A stretch of 64,000 bases of DNA from Plantago major (lineage: Eukaryota; Streptophyta; Magnoliopsida; Lamiales; Plantaginaceae): the NCBI GenBank assembly GCA_026545765.1, contig CM048841.1, positions 71,856,217-71,920,216 of the forward strand. Direction: 5' to 3'. Of the stretch, positions 44,496 to 57,050 are shown one piece after another (position 1 is the first letter of the stretch; each line of letters opens with the position of its first letter). The notes below the pieces were generated by a model, which ran no database searches, was not told where the DNA came from, and was given only the letters and a program-made list of their open reading frames with translations. A program made the translations under genes and the position numbers.

Positions 44496-45216
44496 TATAC
44501 CGTGCATAAGGGATTTTGGATGGATTGGTTAATAGATAGCCACAACCTTTCCGCCTCCTCTATCTCCATCCACTCTGACGTCTACCACCTCCACCGTCAA
44601 TCCGTGCTCCTGCTCCGACTATTTTGATTCCACCTTCCATATATCCACAAAATTTACAAAACCCCAATGTTGAAAGTATATACCCCTAAATTCCGAATAC
44701 TCTTTGTCCATCAATTCAAAAAATTATTTGGTAAGGTGAGTCAAGTTAAGAGTTGGATCTAGATTCAATGAAGCCCAAGTTCGAGATGCCTAATCTGGAT
44801 TGTCGAAGGCTCAGAATCCTTTTCCAATAGAAGCGTTTATGTTTCTATTCCGATTCCACCGGCCACCGCTAAATTATTAATTTTTTTTCTAAATTTTTGT
44901 GGATATGGATATCCGGCAAATTTATCCATATCTGTGCGGATCGATCCGCTATCCGATCCGCTCATAACGGATTGTATATGAATTGAGTTTTTCATCATCC
45001 GTAATTAGTGTGAATATCTACTCAAACGGATCGGATTGGATCAATACGATCCGTTGCGCAGCCCTATGGTCTAGGATGTCAAGTCAAACGCATAAAAATG
45101 AATTTCTTATTTTGATATCATCCAACAAACATCTTGGTGTTGTGCTGCTAAGGAGTTGCCAAAGGTCATTTAGATAAATATTGGTTCGTGTATTCTTTAT
45201 ATTTTTAATCATCACA
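44496..45216. other. Intergenic, no gene recognised
   Basis: Contains GGATCCG/CGGATC repeats near 44935-45055 but no supported gene. Confidence 0.45.
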
Positions 45217-46654
45217 ATAATTGTAGCGCCCATAATTTTAATTGACGAACTATGAAAAATATAATTCGCGCTAACTCGTGAACTTGTAAAAACGACGATT
45301 ACGACTTTAATTGAACTTAAAACGTGAAAGGACACAAAAAGCGCCAACCGTCCATGTCATGAAATCCGTGAACATAAAGCGTAAAAATGCGGAAGCATAA
45401 ACCGTGCTTAGGAATAAAGTTCTTAAGTGGTAGTATGATGCATGATTTATGTAAAAGTGAGCAATGGTGACGATAAACTGATGTAGGCCATGATCACTGA
45501 TCCGGAACGTCAGTCCCCGCTCCAGGTAATTCATGTTCATCACCTAAAAGTGTTTATAAATAAGGGGTTAGTCAAACCACCGACTAAGCAAGTTTCATGC
45601 ACGTGCCATGACCTAGGGGTTCTATCTTTGCGTCTTTTACAACTTTTAGTTTTGGCTTAATGCAATGCAACTTAACCTACGACCTGACCCCTTTAACATA
45701 ACTTGACTTGATTCAACCTTTTGAACATTACTTGACTTGACATGATTCTTGTCTTTTAATCGCGAGCTCACTTGGCATCGTAGGTTCTACCGTCGCCTAT
45801 GGTGGCCATACATGGCATGACATGAATTACCGGTCGGAGTACTAGTACCCCTTCCAGCCGTGAATAACATGAATAACTTGACTTGGGCCACGTGGTGCTA
45901 AGGTATCCCCTACGAGCCCGTTTATTATTACATGATTTTTATAACTTGAATCCTATGACCTACATTTTATTAAAGTGATCTCTACATGCATGAATCCTAA
46001 TTGAATGTGAATAACATAGCAACACATTTAGAAAAGCAGTAGCTATCACTAAAACATGTAACACTGGCCATAAAAATGAAGTTACAGAATGCTAGTCACT
46101 CAAGTACAAGTATGATATAATAGTCTATGTCACTAATCAACCCATGTTCAGTAATAAACAATTAAGCATCATGTTATGGTGCAAGCGATTTACATCTCCA
46201 TACCAAATGACAATAACAACAATAGAATGAATTGTCTAAAGCAATGAAGGACTAGCTCTTTAAAATTCACACGGTAGGACAACAAGATTAGGCTTAAATG
46301 GTTAACAGAAACTAAGGCGGGGATATTTTTATTGCACGATAACATGTATAATAAATAAATTATGACTTGTCACTAGTTACACTAGCTACTACAGAATTTT
46401 GCATAAAATTAAACTTATATAAACATGACCTTCTTAGAACATCATAAGTTAGCATATAACATGGTGTAAGACGTTAGCTCAAACCAAACATACACCCTTT
46501 GAGATATAGAAGCTTGCATATAAATTTGGGAAAGATTATATAAATTTGACTTGCTAGAGAACATAAACATGAACATGACATGAACTATAAACTTGATATG
46601 AACATGACTTGTTAGAGATCATATCACTACAAGAAAAGCTGGAAAAAACGACGT

Positions 46655-46990
46655 TATGGGGCGACGGATGAAATCCGTCGCCCCATAACGACGGATCGCT
46701 TATTGGGGCGACGGAATCTATCCGTCGCCCCAATTGGCGACGGATAATTGTTATCCGTCGCTTATTGGCGATGGATAACGTATCCGTCGCTAAATTGGGC
46801 GACGGATAATTATTATCCGTCGCCCAAGTTTGACTTTGATAAAAAAAAAAAGGAAATTTTTTTTTTTTAAAAAAACGGGGCGACGGATAGATTATCCGTC
46901 GCTTTATAGCGACGGATACCTATCCGTCGCCACATGTGGCGACGGATCGACTCTGGGCCGACGGATACGTGTCCGTCGGCCCAGAGTTTC
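46655..46990. repeat. CACTA left subterminal repeats
   Basis: Eight or so head-to-head pairs of GCGACGGAT and ATCCGTCGC, including a longer GGGCGACGG...CCGTCGCCCC pair near 46660-46685 and 46700-46732. Confidence 0.9.
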
Positions 46991-47889
46991 ATAACCGGAC
47001 AGAGAGGCAGAATGCCTCACTTTCTTCCTCTTCTCCCTTCTTCTTCCTCATTCTCTTCTTCTCATCTCTACGGTTTCCTGTGAATTCTTCGTTATACCGG
47101 CCAATCTTGGTGCCTAATCGAAGCTAGTGGGACAAGGAGTTTGTTTCTTCGATCAATTTCAGATTTCTACCGATTAATCAAGGTATTTTGGCTAAAACCC
47201 TAGTTTTTTAAAATTTGGGGATTTTGTTTATTTTGATTAATTTGAGCAATTATATGTATATATGATAAGTATGTAGTAGTTAGTTTAGTTAATTTGATTA
47301 ATTATATGTAATTTGTTCAATTTGATAGTTAGTTTAATTAATGATATGAATGTATGTAGTATGTTAATTAAGTTTGGTATGTATGAATGTATGTAGTTAG
47401 TTTGATTTGTGTGTTAAGTATATATAGTTAGTTTAGTTAATTTGATATGTTTGTTAAGTATAGAAGTATGTAGTTTTGATTTGATAAATTTGTATGTTAA
47501 GTATGTAATTTGATATGAATATATGTAGTAATTCGATATGTATAGAGTAATTAGTTAATTTGATATGTATGTTAAGTATATAATATATGTACTAAGAGGT
47601 TGAAATGGTTAAATTATATTCCCAATTTTGTAAATATCGAACACTTAATTAATAATTAATTTATAAGCAACATATAATAATTAACAATTAACCTCTACAA
47701 TCTTCTTATCCTCATTGGAATCGATCTAATAAATTAAATACGATCTAATCAATTGGAACGCGTCTCAGTTAAAAATAAAGTATATATACAATGAATTCGA
47801 CTGTTCATGGATATGCGTTAAATGCATGTAAATGACAGAGTTTGTAGGAGTTTTGTAGAAGGGGTTAAAGGTTTCATCTCGTTTGCCAT

Positions 47890-48204
47890 GGGACGTCCGG
47901 TTTGTACAATTGGGGGTTGATAAAGTGTCCTTGCACATTGAAAACCTGCAGAAACAAGCAATTTATGACGCCTACAGCAGTATTCGAGCACTTGCGACGT
48001 TATGGATTCATGCCTGAGTATCATGTATGGATTCATCACGGTGAGGAAGCACCGTCCATGTCATACCTCCAATGGAGGGAGAGGCGGGGTTTGGGGCCGC
48101 CTATCGAGTGCCTTTCTGCTTGTCGGAACATGTGCATGGTGTATTGGGAGGAGGATGTAGATCTGTTGGAATGCAAGTTCTGTGGTAGGGAGCGCCACAA
48201 GTGA
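47890..48204 (+). pseudogene. CACTA TNPD transposase N-terminal (Transpos_assoc) fragment
   Basis: The frame reads IKCPCTLKTCRNKQF, then VFEHLRRYGFMPEYHVWIHHGEE, which is the CPC-x4-C...GF-x-x-x-Y-x-x-W-x-x-HGE pattern of the transposase-associated domain. Then follows YWEEDVDLLECKFCGRERHK, the second Cys pair usually located at the DDE domain start, and a stop. The region between these parts is deleted, so the protein is a remnant. No good ATG opens this frame. Confidence 0.75.
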
Positions 48205-48319
48205 TGAGGAGGGGGGTGCATGAGAATGAGGAGTTTGATCCGTTTTGTCTCTAGGCTTGTATAACTAGTAATCATTAGTTTATATATATATGAAACCAAA
48301 CATTATGGTAAAATTGAAG

Positions 48320-48660
48320 CTGATGTAACAATGTGAGTGGTATGTTAGCCACTGTATGTGAGTGGTATGTTAACCACTTTATTTGGGTGATATGTTAGTC
48401 ACCATTGTGTTAGTAAATTTTAGGACAATGTGAGTGGTATGTTAGCCACTGTATGTGAGTGGTATGTTAGTCACCATTGTGTTAGTAAATTTTAGGACAA
48501 TGTGAGTGGTATGTTAGCCACTTTATTTGGGTGATATGTTATGCTTTATTGTGTTAGTAAATTTTAGGACAATGTGAGTGGTATGTTAGCCACTATATGT
48601 GAGTGGTATGTTAGCCACTTTATTTGGTTGATATGTTAGTCACCATATCTGTTATGTTGT
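48320..48660 (+). repeat. Minisatellite inside CACTA
   Basis: Tandem units of about 95-115 bp built from GTGAGTGGTATGTTAGCCACT, TTTGGGTGATATGTTAGTCACC and GTGTTAGTAAATTTTAGGACAAT. Three full or partial copies. The unit contains AGTGGTATGTTAGCCACT-type imperfect palindromes. Confidence 0.85.
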
Positions 48661-48859
48661 TAGGACATGTATTGACTTTGGATGTTGTATGAAATTGGGA
48701 ATGTAGAAGGAGTACTTCATTCCCAGCAGGTTGATCCCACAGATCTGGCGTGTTTACGAGACTGTGGGATCCAAACTGAGGATATGGTGCAGATGGAAGG
48801 CCATTCGGGATCGGGTGGCCCAATCCTCCACGAGTTGATGCAACGAGTGGGCCCTTTGG

Positions 48860-49500
48860 GATGCTTCATCGCCGAATCGATGTCCAGACGTTGCTTGGAC
48901 CAACAGTAACCGGCATCCCGACCGACACGGCAGGAAGGGCCGTTCACCACCTTGGGAGGCGATCTACTGTTACTGATTATTATCAATCGGTGCGTATATA
49001 TGTGTTTTTGCAATCTAGCATTACGTGTATGCTCTATTACTTGTAGATGATAAATTGTTGACTAGATCTGGTTTGATTCAGGTGGCACGGGGGGAGGTGA
49101 CATCCAAGTATGCCATCTTCAAGAAGGCCAAGAATATGGGTATGGACCGACTGTCGGGCATCGTCTATTGCGGTATGTTTATGTTGCTTAAAGTTCATAT
49201 TTGTACACTATTACAAGTTACTTTTTTAAAACAGTAACTGATCATTATATCTGCTATTTACGATTTCAGGCTGAGGTTGATGCTCAGGTGGCGAGGCAGG
49301 AGGACGAGACGGGTGATGTGTTGTCAACTGAACAAGTTGACAACATCTTCCTAGAGGTCAACAAACCGGACAAGAAAGGACGAATATATGGACTCGGGAG
49401 CCTCGGTTTGCATCCGCTAGTCCGGCGTGCTCCTCATCATCGCCCCAGCAGCCAGACGTCCGATTTACACACGTGACTGTGTCTCGAAATGGTGCGATCA
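48860..49500 (+). pseudogene. CACTA TNPA-like (PTTA/En/Spm) fragment
   Basis: Exon-like blocks: one ending HHLGRRSTVTDYYQS before a GT near 48991; 49081-49172 with VARGEVTSKYAIFKKAKNMG; and 49269 on with EVDAQVARQEDETGDVLSTE followed by VDNIFLEVNKPDKKGRIYGL. The last matches the EVxGxxKxGRxYGLGS signature of plant PTTA-type transposases. Splice sites are plausible. The upstream part is not readable in one frame, so I mark it as a pseudogene. Confidence 0.65.
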
Positions 49501-49839
49501 AGGTCCGGAACATGTTGCTCGGCTAACTCAAGAGATGGAGCAACAAAGGGCGAGATGGAGCGCCATGACAGAGAACGAAGGAGAAACGAGCGCCTTGATT
49601 CTACATGTATGGAGTTCATGTCCCAGCCGCCATCACCCACCCCCACCCCGTCGATAGCTAGTTATGTATCCGTATGTTGATTTTTTTCATATTTACACTT
49701 GTTTGGATAATTTCTCCATTCGAATATTACTTTTTATTCATTGAAACATTTTTCGTATTATTGATTTATTATCGAACATTATATTGATTAAATAGGTGAA
49801 CTACGAAAAATAGGGATTAATATGAAATAAATAGTGACG

Positions 49840-50130
49840 GAATTAGTGACGGAATTCACAGTGACGGAATTAGTGACGGAATTTCAAATTCCGTCACTAG
49901 TCCAATTAAAATATTTAGCGACGGATAGAATCTATCCGTCGCTAAATTTCGGAATTAAAAAATAATTGACAAATCAATCCGTCATTCAACTGTCATAATT
50001 GGACGACGGATTGTTATCCGTCGCCACTTTTCAGGGGCGGATTTTCTATCCGTCGCCCGATCCGTCGCCAGAGCTGGGGCGACGGATAGCTGGCCTGTAG
50101 CGACGGATCTATCCGTCGCTACAGGCCAGA
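49840..50130. repeat. CACTA right subterminal repeats
   Basis: AGTGACGGAATT repeats (49841-49890) followed by GCGACGGAT...ATCCGTCGC palindromes up to the terminus. They mirror the left end. Confidence 0.88.
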
Positions 50131-51148
50131 TTTTTTGTAGTGTATATAGGCATATATACGTATAAACATGTTGTAAACCATTCGACTATGCGATCCTAGG
50201 CTATATGAAACTAAAGAAACTTGCCTTGGTAAAAGCTTCCTAACTAGCTAGTAGCACAAGCCTTCACTTACAAACCACGAACTTGATCCCCGTCCTAGCG
50301 TAGCCTTGATCTTTCCTTCTTATTTACTACTTTATTCTTGATGGCCGGTATTGTGAACTCCAAATGTTAATAGGCAAAGAGCAATCAGCTTTTTCTTAGA
50401 AATGTTACAGGGCCTTGTAGAGAAAAGCAACTAAGGGAAATGAAATGATACTTGCCTCACCAAACTAAAACGTTGCCAGGTTAACTTGAGAGAAAAATGT
50501 GACTTTTCAATTCTTGTAACTTATTATGGTAATAAAATGGATTTTAAGGCCTTCTCATAAAAGGGATTAAATGGGGTAATTAGAGTAGGGAATTTGAATG
50601 GTTTAGTTCGAGAATTTGGAGAAGGCTAAATCGTACGCTCTAGCTAGTTCGTGCTAGGACGCGGTAAAACGTCACTCGAATTTTCGGATCGTTACAATAA
50701 TTGTGAAACTCGCAATATCTTTAAAATTGAGGATCCCGCAAACTTCAGTAGGTGTGTAATTTATATACAAATGCATATTAGTATGAGAAGGCATCTATGC
50801 ACATTTTTGCCAAATTTACACATTATTCTCGTACAAATGTTCAAATTCGAAAAGTTTAAGCGATTTTTCGACTTGAATTACAGTGGAAGTATGAAGTTTT
50901 ACGTGTCGCTTGTGCAATGAGCGAAAAGTTTCAGGAGTTGAGTAAAATTTGGAAGCTCTTCAGTTCAGTCTATACTTTAACTGTGGACTGTGGTTACTGG
51001 TTAGCTATCTTCTTCGAACCCTAAACCCCCTTTAGCTCTTCAGTCTCTACAGAAATTGTCAAATTACAAGGTTGTTTGTAATACTCTTATATTCTCTTTT
51101 GCAGTGCTTGCAATATACTCTTCTTCTTCTTCTTCTTCTTCATATGTG

Positions 51149-53041
51149 ATGGATTCAACCCGACAGTTGAAAAAATAAAAAAGTGCAATCGATAGAATTA
51201 GCGACTTGCCGGACCCGATTCTGTGCAAAATTTTATCTTATTTGCCTACAAAATATGTAATTGGTACCTCAATCCTCTCTAGAAGGTGGAATAACCTCTT
51301 CCCTTTTGGGATATCCCCGATTTCTGTTAATGTTGACGACTCCTTGCTGTTGCATCCTGCTCAAAATCAAGCCTACTCTGCTCCTGCTATTTTTGTGGAT
51401 AAATTGTTGGAAGAAACTTTGGATGGCTTGTCTGTTCATACTATTGCACTTTATCTCAATCGTTCATGGCTGTACGAAAGTTGGAAGCTTTTCGAGTGGA
51501 TTGGCCGTGCTGAAGAGCTTATACTCTCTATGCGTAATTCGGTAATCAAGGACCAATTGTTTCCTAGCCTTGATGGATGCACCACTTTAGTAAAATGGTT
51601 GTTAACCTTCAGGGCACAAATCTATGGATTCCCGGAGGAAATTTCACTTTACCCAATCTGAAAACGATGGAGTTCATTGATTGTGTACTCGATAATGAGG
51701 AATACGAAGACGAAGTATCCATTGATGGATTGGTTAAAGGATGTCCTAAGCTCGAGGACTTGAGTTTCGTGGGTGTTATCTGTAAACACAAATGTTTCCG
51801 GATTCATTCGCCTTTGCTGAAAAAGTTTACAAATACAATATCAGATTATTCTGAACGTTCTTTTCATGCTCTCGACCTTAATACCCCTAATCTTCAAGTA
51901 TTGAATTGCGCCTGCTATGTTACTAGCCCATATAGATTATCTAGTCTTAGGTCTCTTCGCACAGCGCATATCGACATATGGCCCACTCAGAACATATTTG
52001 GACTTGGCGAGTCTGATTTTGACGAGGTTGTAGCTTCTGTTTTTACTGCCTGCTCCAGCATCGTCCAGTTGTATTTGGGTGTTCATTCCAGTTCCATTCG
52101 TGTGAGCCTTCTTATCTAATTCCTTCGTGTTCTTTTCTTGTTCCTGACATAGTCATACATATTATATTAATGGTTGTTTTTAATTGTTGTTGTAGACAGA
52201 AATTAATTGTTGTTCATTGTAAACAGAAATGATAATACCTTGATGAATGTTACCACAATTCAGTTGATCTATGTAGAGATGAGCTGTCTGAATATTATTT
52301 GTATTCGTTAAGAAAGCATGAGTTTTTCTGGAATTTGCTTTTGCCATTCTGCATTTACCAAAAAACAAGAAAAAGAAGAACTTGTTATATTGATTTATGA
52401 AGTATTCCTTGCACCATCTTTAGAAGGAGGTTTCCACTGACAGTTATTAGTTTCTATTAGTACTAACATTCTGAATTACTATAGGTATATACTACAACAT
52501 TGTAAATTTCTAATTTGGTTGCAGGCTCTGGATTTTGCATCTGAGCCACTTCCGACATTTCGGAATTTGACTTTGCTAAGACTTGGTTCTCTGATACGGA
52601 ATGGATGGGAATTCTTGGCAAAGCTGCTATTGAATACACCTAAGCTCAAAGAACTTATCGTTGAAGAGGTATAGTTATAACTTAAATGAATAAGTTGCCA
52701 CGATTCAGTTTATTATATGCACATCCGATTCATTCTTATTTACACCACCTTCTCATTGCAGGGTTTTGGAAAGTATCAACGAGGTTACCGAAATTTTGAG
52801 TTGCTGTTACCGAGCCCACCCTCTTGCTTGAAATCGCACCTAGAGAAAATTGAGCTTTGCACTTTCAAACTGGAAAGCAGATGAAATAGATTTAGTAGAG
52901 TACTTTCTGGAGAATGGTAAAGTTCTTAAGAAGCTAACACTTCATTGCCGTACTGCTATGGATATTAGCACTGTAAAGAGATTGCTTAGTCTGCCACACA
53001 ACCCAAAGATTGTCTTAGAATCGAGATACTGCAAGGAGTAG
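51149..53041 (+). pseudogene. F-box/LRR/FBD protein, copy A
   Basis: Exons 51149-52101, 52525-52668 and 52762-53041 with GT-AG borders. The F-box reads [20 protein letters not shown] then [18 protein letters not shown]-type segments include [16 protein letters not shown] and GLVKGCPKLEDLSFVG. The FBD C terminus ends VEYFLENGKVLKKLTLHC. Three lesions are visible against copy B: TCA to TAA at codon 10 (51176-51178), a one-base loss near 51597 and a one-base gain near 52868. Intact relatives are substrate adaptors of SCF ubiquitin ligases. Copy A cannot make the full protein. A (CTT)n run precedes the start at 51119-51141. Confidence 0.88.
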
Positions 53042-54350
53042 ATGAAGTTACTGCCAGTACTACATTCTTCACTTTTTTTTCAGTTGTCGTTCATGTGTAG
53101 AGTGTCTCCATCTTATGGTATATGGTGGTTCTGTTATTTGAGAAGATGACTCAGTACAATTTGTTGACATTGACTCGTTGGTTTATCCTCATCTCCATTT
53201 TTTTGGTGATTACTTATCTTATATTCATTTGAAAGGTTCCAGTATTGATAATGGAAGAAACCTTACGTTCTGGGATGTTTTATAAAGTATTTTTTTTAAT
53301 CTACTCTTACGTGGTACACCTGTAATTGCCATTGTCCTGTGTTTCCTGGATGATGTTTGTGAGATGCATTTGACCTTGTATCCATATTAGAAGCTATGTT
53401 TCGATGCCTACATGTCCAATCAGTCAAGGAAACTTGTTGCTGAACATTATAGTAAATATTAACACAAATATACTTTCTAGTTCTTACTTATCCAAGATTT
53501 CCTTGGTCAAATCCAGAAACACTGGCTGCATTATGCAATATTCTCCTAGTCACTACCTGATTACATTTTTGAAGAGTCGGACGAGAGATTCTTTTTCAAT
53601 AGGGCATGGCTGATCGAGACTAAATGATACTGTGCCAGCTCTGTCATTGGGCGGGGCTGGAAGCTGCGAGCATCATGACGGAGTTTAATTAACAGCTCCG
53701 AGCAATGGACAACGGAGTGGTAAGTATACGTGCTTATCATATTTCTCTTGATTTTTACGTAGAAATGGTAACCAAAATAGAAGTTCTTTATTGTTTCTTA
53801 GAGCTATAGATGAGCAGAGTAGTAGTTTCATTTTTAAGCAATTCAAACTAGCATGGTTCTACGATTCGTTCTCTGAGATATATTGAGACTGATATTTCTA
53901 CAGAGCATTCAGCTCCAAGTCAAGGGCAAAGGGGTCCTTAGACCTTATCAAAACAAAAGGGAGTGGCTCATTATCTCTTGTCCACCCATTTCATCAATGG
54001 CAAGTCTTGCCATTTTGTCTGCTCCGCTGCACTATTTGCATTTCCATAAACCCATTTGAGCTTCACAGTACATGGATTCCGAAGAAGGCTTCATCAGGCC
54101 GCTACTCGGTCCTTGATGTGAGCTTGCGGTTCATCTTCTTCCAAGACCATCTTGTAGACTTGATCGGAATCAAGCTCTTCAGTCTTTACTTAGCTAGTTA
54201 GCTGCTACTTCTTCGATCCCTAAACACCCTTTAGCTCTCAAACAGTCTCATCCATCTCAGATTGTATCAGACAGGAATGTCAAATTACCAGGTTCTTTCT
54301 GAAACTCTTTATATTCTCACTGCTTGCATTCTATTCTTCTTCATATTGTG

Positions 54351-55927
54351 ATGGATTTGGCCAGACAACTGGAAAAATCAAAAAGTGCAATCGATAGAAT
54401 TAGCGAGTTGCCGGACCGATTCTATGCAAAATTTTATCTTACTTGCCTACCAAGAATGTTGTTGGTACCTCAATTCTCTCTAGAAGGTGGAATAACCTCT
54501 TCCCTTTTGGGGTACCCCCCATTTCTCTTGATATTGATAACTCCTTGTGGTTGCATCCTGCTCAAAATCAAGCCTACCCTGCTCCTGCTATTTTTGTAGC
54601 TTTTGTGGATAAATTGTTTGGCAGAACTTTTGATGGCTTGTCTGTGGATACTATTGCATTTTATCTCAATCGTTCGTGGTTGTACGGTAATTACAAGCTT
54701 TGCCGTTGGATCTGGTCTATTAAAGAGCTTAATGTTCAACAGCTTATACTCTCTATGCGTCATTCGGTAATCAAGGATCGATTGTTTTATCGCCTTGATG
54801 GATGCACTCCTTTAGTAAAATTGGTTGTTAACCTTCAGGGTACAAATCTATGGATTCCCGGAGGAGATTTCAGTTTACCCAATCTGAAAACAATGGAGTT
54901 CATTGATTGTATACTTGATAATGAGGAATGCGAAGTATCAATTGATGGATTGGTTAAAGGATGTCCTAAACTCGAGGACTTGAGTTTCATGGGGTTTATC
55001 TGTAAGGACCAAGTACTCCGAATTCATTCTCCTATGCTGAAGAAGTTGACACTATCAGATTATTCTGATAATTCTGATCATGCTCTCGACCTTCATACCC
55101 CTAATCTTCAAGTATTCATTTGCACCTGCTATATTACTTGCCAATATATATTATCTAGCCTTGAGTCTCTTCTCACGGCGCATATCAACATAAGGCCCAC
55201 TGAGAGCAGACGCCGTCTGTCTGATATTTATGAGGCTGTAGCTTCCGTTGTTACTGCTTGCTCCAGCATCATCCAGTTGTATTTGAGTGCTACTTCCATT
55301 CGTGTGAGCCTTCTTATCTAATCCCTTGTTCTTTTCTTGTTCCTGACATATGATACATATTAATGGCTGCACTAAACTTCTGAACTGTTATAGGTGTACA
55401 ACATTGTAACTTTCTAATTTGGTTGCAGGCTCTGCTTTGTGTATCTGTGCCACTTCCGACATTTTGGAATTTGAGTTGTTTACGACTTGGTTCTCTGACA
55501 TTTTGTGGATGGGAGTTCTTGGCAAAGCTGCTATTGAATTCACCTGACCTTAAAGAACTTATCGTTGAAGAGGTATAGTTATAACTCAAGTGAATAAGTT
55601 GCCGCGATTCACTTTATTATATTTGCATCCTAATCATCCTGATTTACACCCACCTTCTCATTGCAGGGTTTTGGAAAGAATCAACCAGGTTATGCAGATT
55701 TTAAGCGTTGGTTGCCAAGCCCACCCTCTTGCTTGAAGACGCATCTACAGAAAATTGAGTTTTGCACTTTCAACTGGAAAGAAGATGAATTATATTTCGT
55801 AGAGTACTTTTTGGAGAACGGTGAAGTTCTTGAGAGGTTAACACTTCGTTGCTGTAAAGCTATGGATATTAGTACTGTAAAGAGGTTGCTTAGTCTGCCG
55901 CCGAACTCAAAGATTGTCTTAGAATGA
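54351..55927 (+). pseudogene. F-box/LRR/FBD protein, copy B
   Basis: Exons 54351-55303, 55429-55572 (±1) and 55667-55927, all phase 0. It starts [20 protein letters not shown]. One base is missing relative to copy A inside the F-box near 54416, which ends the frame early. From that point the correct frame is otherwise open through to the TGA ([33 protein letters not shown], then exon 2, then the FBD ending VEYFLENGEVLERLTLRC). Apart from that single lesion the gene looks intact, so I would call it a young pseudogene or a possible sequencing error. Copy B lies 3.2 kb downstream of A. Confidence 0.85.
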
Positions 55928-57050
55928 TGCCGCAGGGAGTAGATGCAGTTACTGCCAGTGCTACATTCTTACTTTCTTTCAGTTGCCATTTCATGGGGAC
56001 AGTGCCCGAGTCTCCGTCTATGGTTTGATTGTTTCTTCGAGAAGATGAATGAGCAGAGCATTTGTTGTCATCGACTCATTGGTTAATCTTCAACTCCACT
56101 CTTTTGGTGAAAACTTTATCTCATATTCATATGAAACGTTCCAATGATTCTATTAATAAAGGAAACCTTATTTTCTGGTATGTTTTACTGAGGAGTTCTT
56201 TCTCTTCCATGTCACATTGTACTCATGTAATTGCCTGTCCTGTGTTTCCTGGATGATGTTTGTGAAATGCATTTGACCTATATATCCATATTGGAAATTG
56301 TACTTCGATGCCTACAAGCACAATGGATCCAATCAATTAAGAAAGCTCTTAATGCCGAACATTTAGTCACATTACTAACTTGCTACCCCGTTCCTATCGA
56401 AAATTTCCTTGCTGAAATTCAGTGTTTGAACGACAAGAGGTTTGTTGGTTCAGAAGGCATGGTTGATCATTTGTTGGTTCAGATGGTTGATCATGATTCG
56501 ATATAGTAGAAGTATGATCAAGACTAAATCATAATGTTACAACGCCATCATTTCACAGGACTTGAAGCTACACTACGCCCAGCTTCATCTCCACCTTAGG
56601 CAGAGATGTGACTGCATGTGGGGTTATGCTAAGGTTCCTTAGAATTGCACCTTCTAAATATACATTCAGCTATAACACACTTCAGGCAGTTCAGAGCTTC
56701 ACTTTCCATTCAAGAGTATTTCCATAGAGTATAGACCAAGAGATATTCAATATGATTGAAGGCATCACAAGCGGCATTGTCTGAAGCTCCTCTCATTAGA
56801 TACCATGCTCAAAACATTTTAACACGTGTTTCCTTGAAAGAAGCTCACAAGTAAGACTCTGACTGGCAAATGCTTGATACCAAGACTCTTCAAAAGGCTA
56901 GAATTCTAAACCCTCATTAACTTCAGAACTACATTTGATGAATGATTATGCCGCAACTTAAATTATTGAGTCTAGAATACAACAGTTGTTTTCACACTTA
57001 AAACTTCCGCAAGGTATGCTAGGTAATGAATAAGGCAGGGCTAAAATCCA

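Larger units (their letters stand above)
46625..50142 (+). mobile_element. CACTA (En/Spm) DNA transposon, defective
   Basis: The left terminus is CACTACAAGAAAAGCTGG, and the right in reverse complement is CACTACAAAAAATCTGG. The 3-bp target duplication TAT flanks it (46622-46624, 50143-50145). Subterminal regions on both sides are packed with GCGACGGAT/ATCCGTCGC palindromes, the expected layout for TNPA-binding repeats. The interior encodes remnants of both CACTA proteins, but the large TNPD transposase body is missing. It sits inside the solo LTR, so it is the younger insertion. Confidence 0.95.
45222..50696 (+). mobile_element. Solo LTR, split by a nested CACTA element
   Basis: Starts TGTAGCGCCCATAATT and ends TTTTCGGATCGTTACA. 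Flanked by the perfect 5-bp duplication ATAAT (45217-45221 and 50697-50701). Without the CACTA insert the LTR is about 1.95 kb. No gag-pol is present, so recombination between two LTRs has removed the interior. Size and TGTAGCGCC/GTTACA ends suggest a gypsy-type origin. Open frames within it (45084-45543) are unsupported. The flanking DNA becomes continuous when LTR plus one ATAAT is removed. Confidence 0.88.
50960..56520 (+). repeat. Tandem segmental duplication carrying the F-box pair
   Basis: The unit of about 2.5 kb includes roughly 150 bp upstream (cctttagctct motif), the gene, and about 500 bp downstream (aggatgatgtttgtgagatgcatttgacc near 53348 and its match near 56250). The ATGs are 3202 bp apart. 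Copies differ by substitutions and small indels in exons and introns alike. Confidence 0.8.

Noticed and set aside
45084..45543. Two reverse open frames
   Set aside because: They lie within the solo LTR, with no recognisable domain.
46936..47127. Short plus frame near the CACTA left end
   Set aside because: Starts in subterminal repeats and has no motif; likely 5' leader of the transposon gene.
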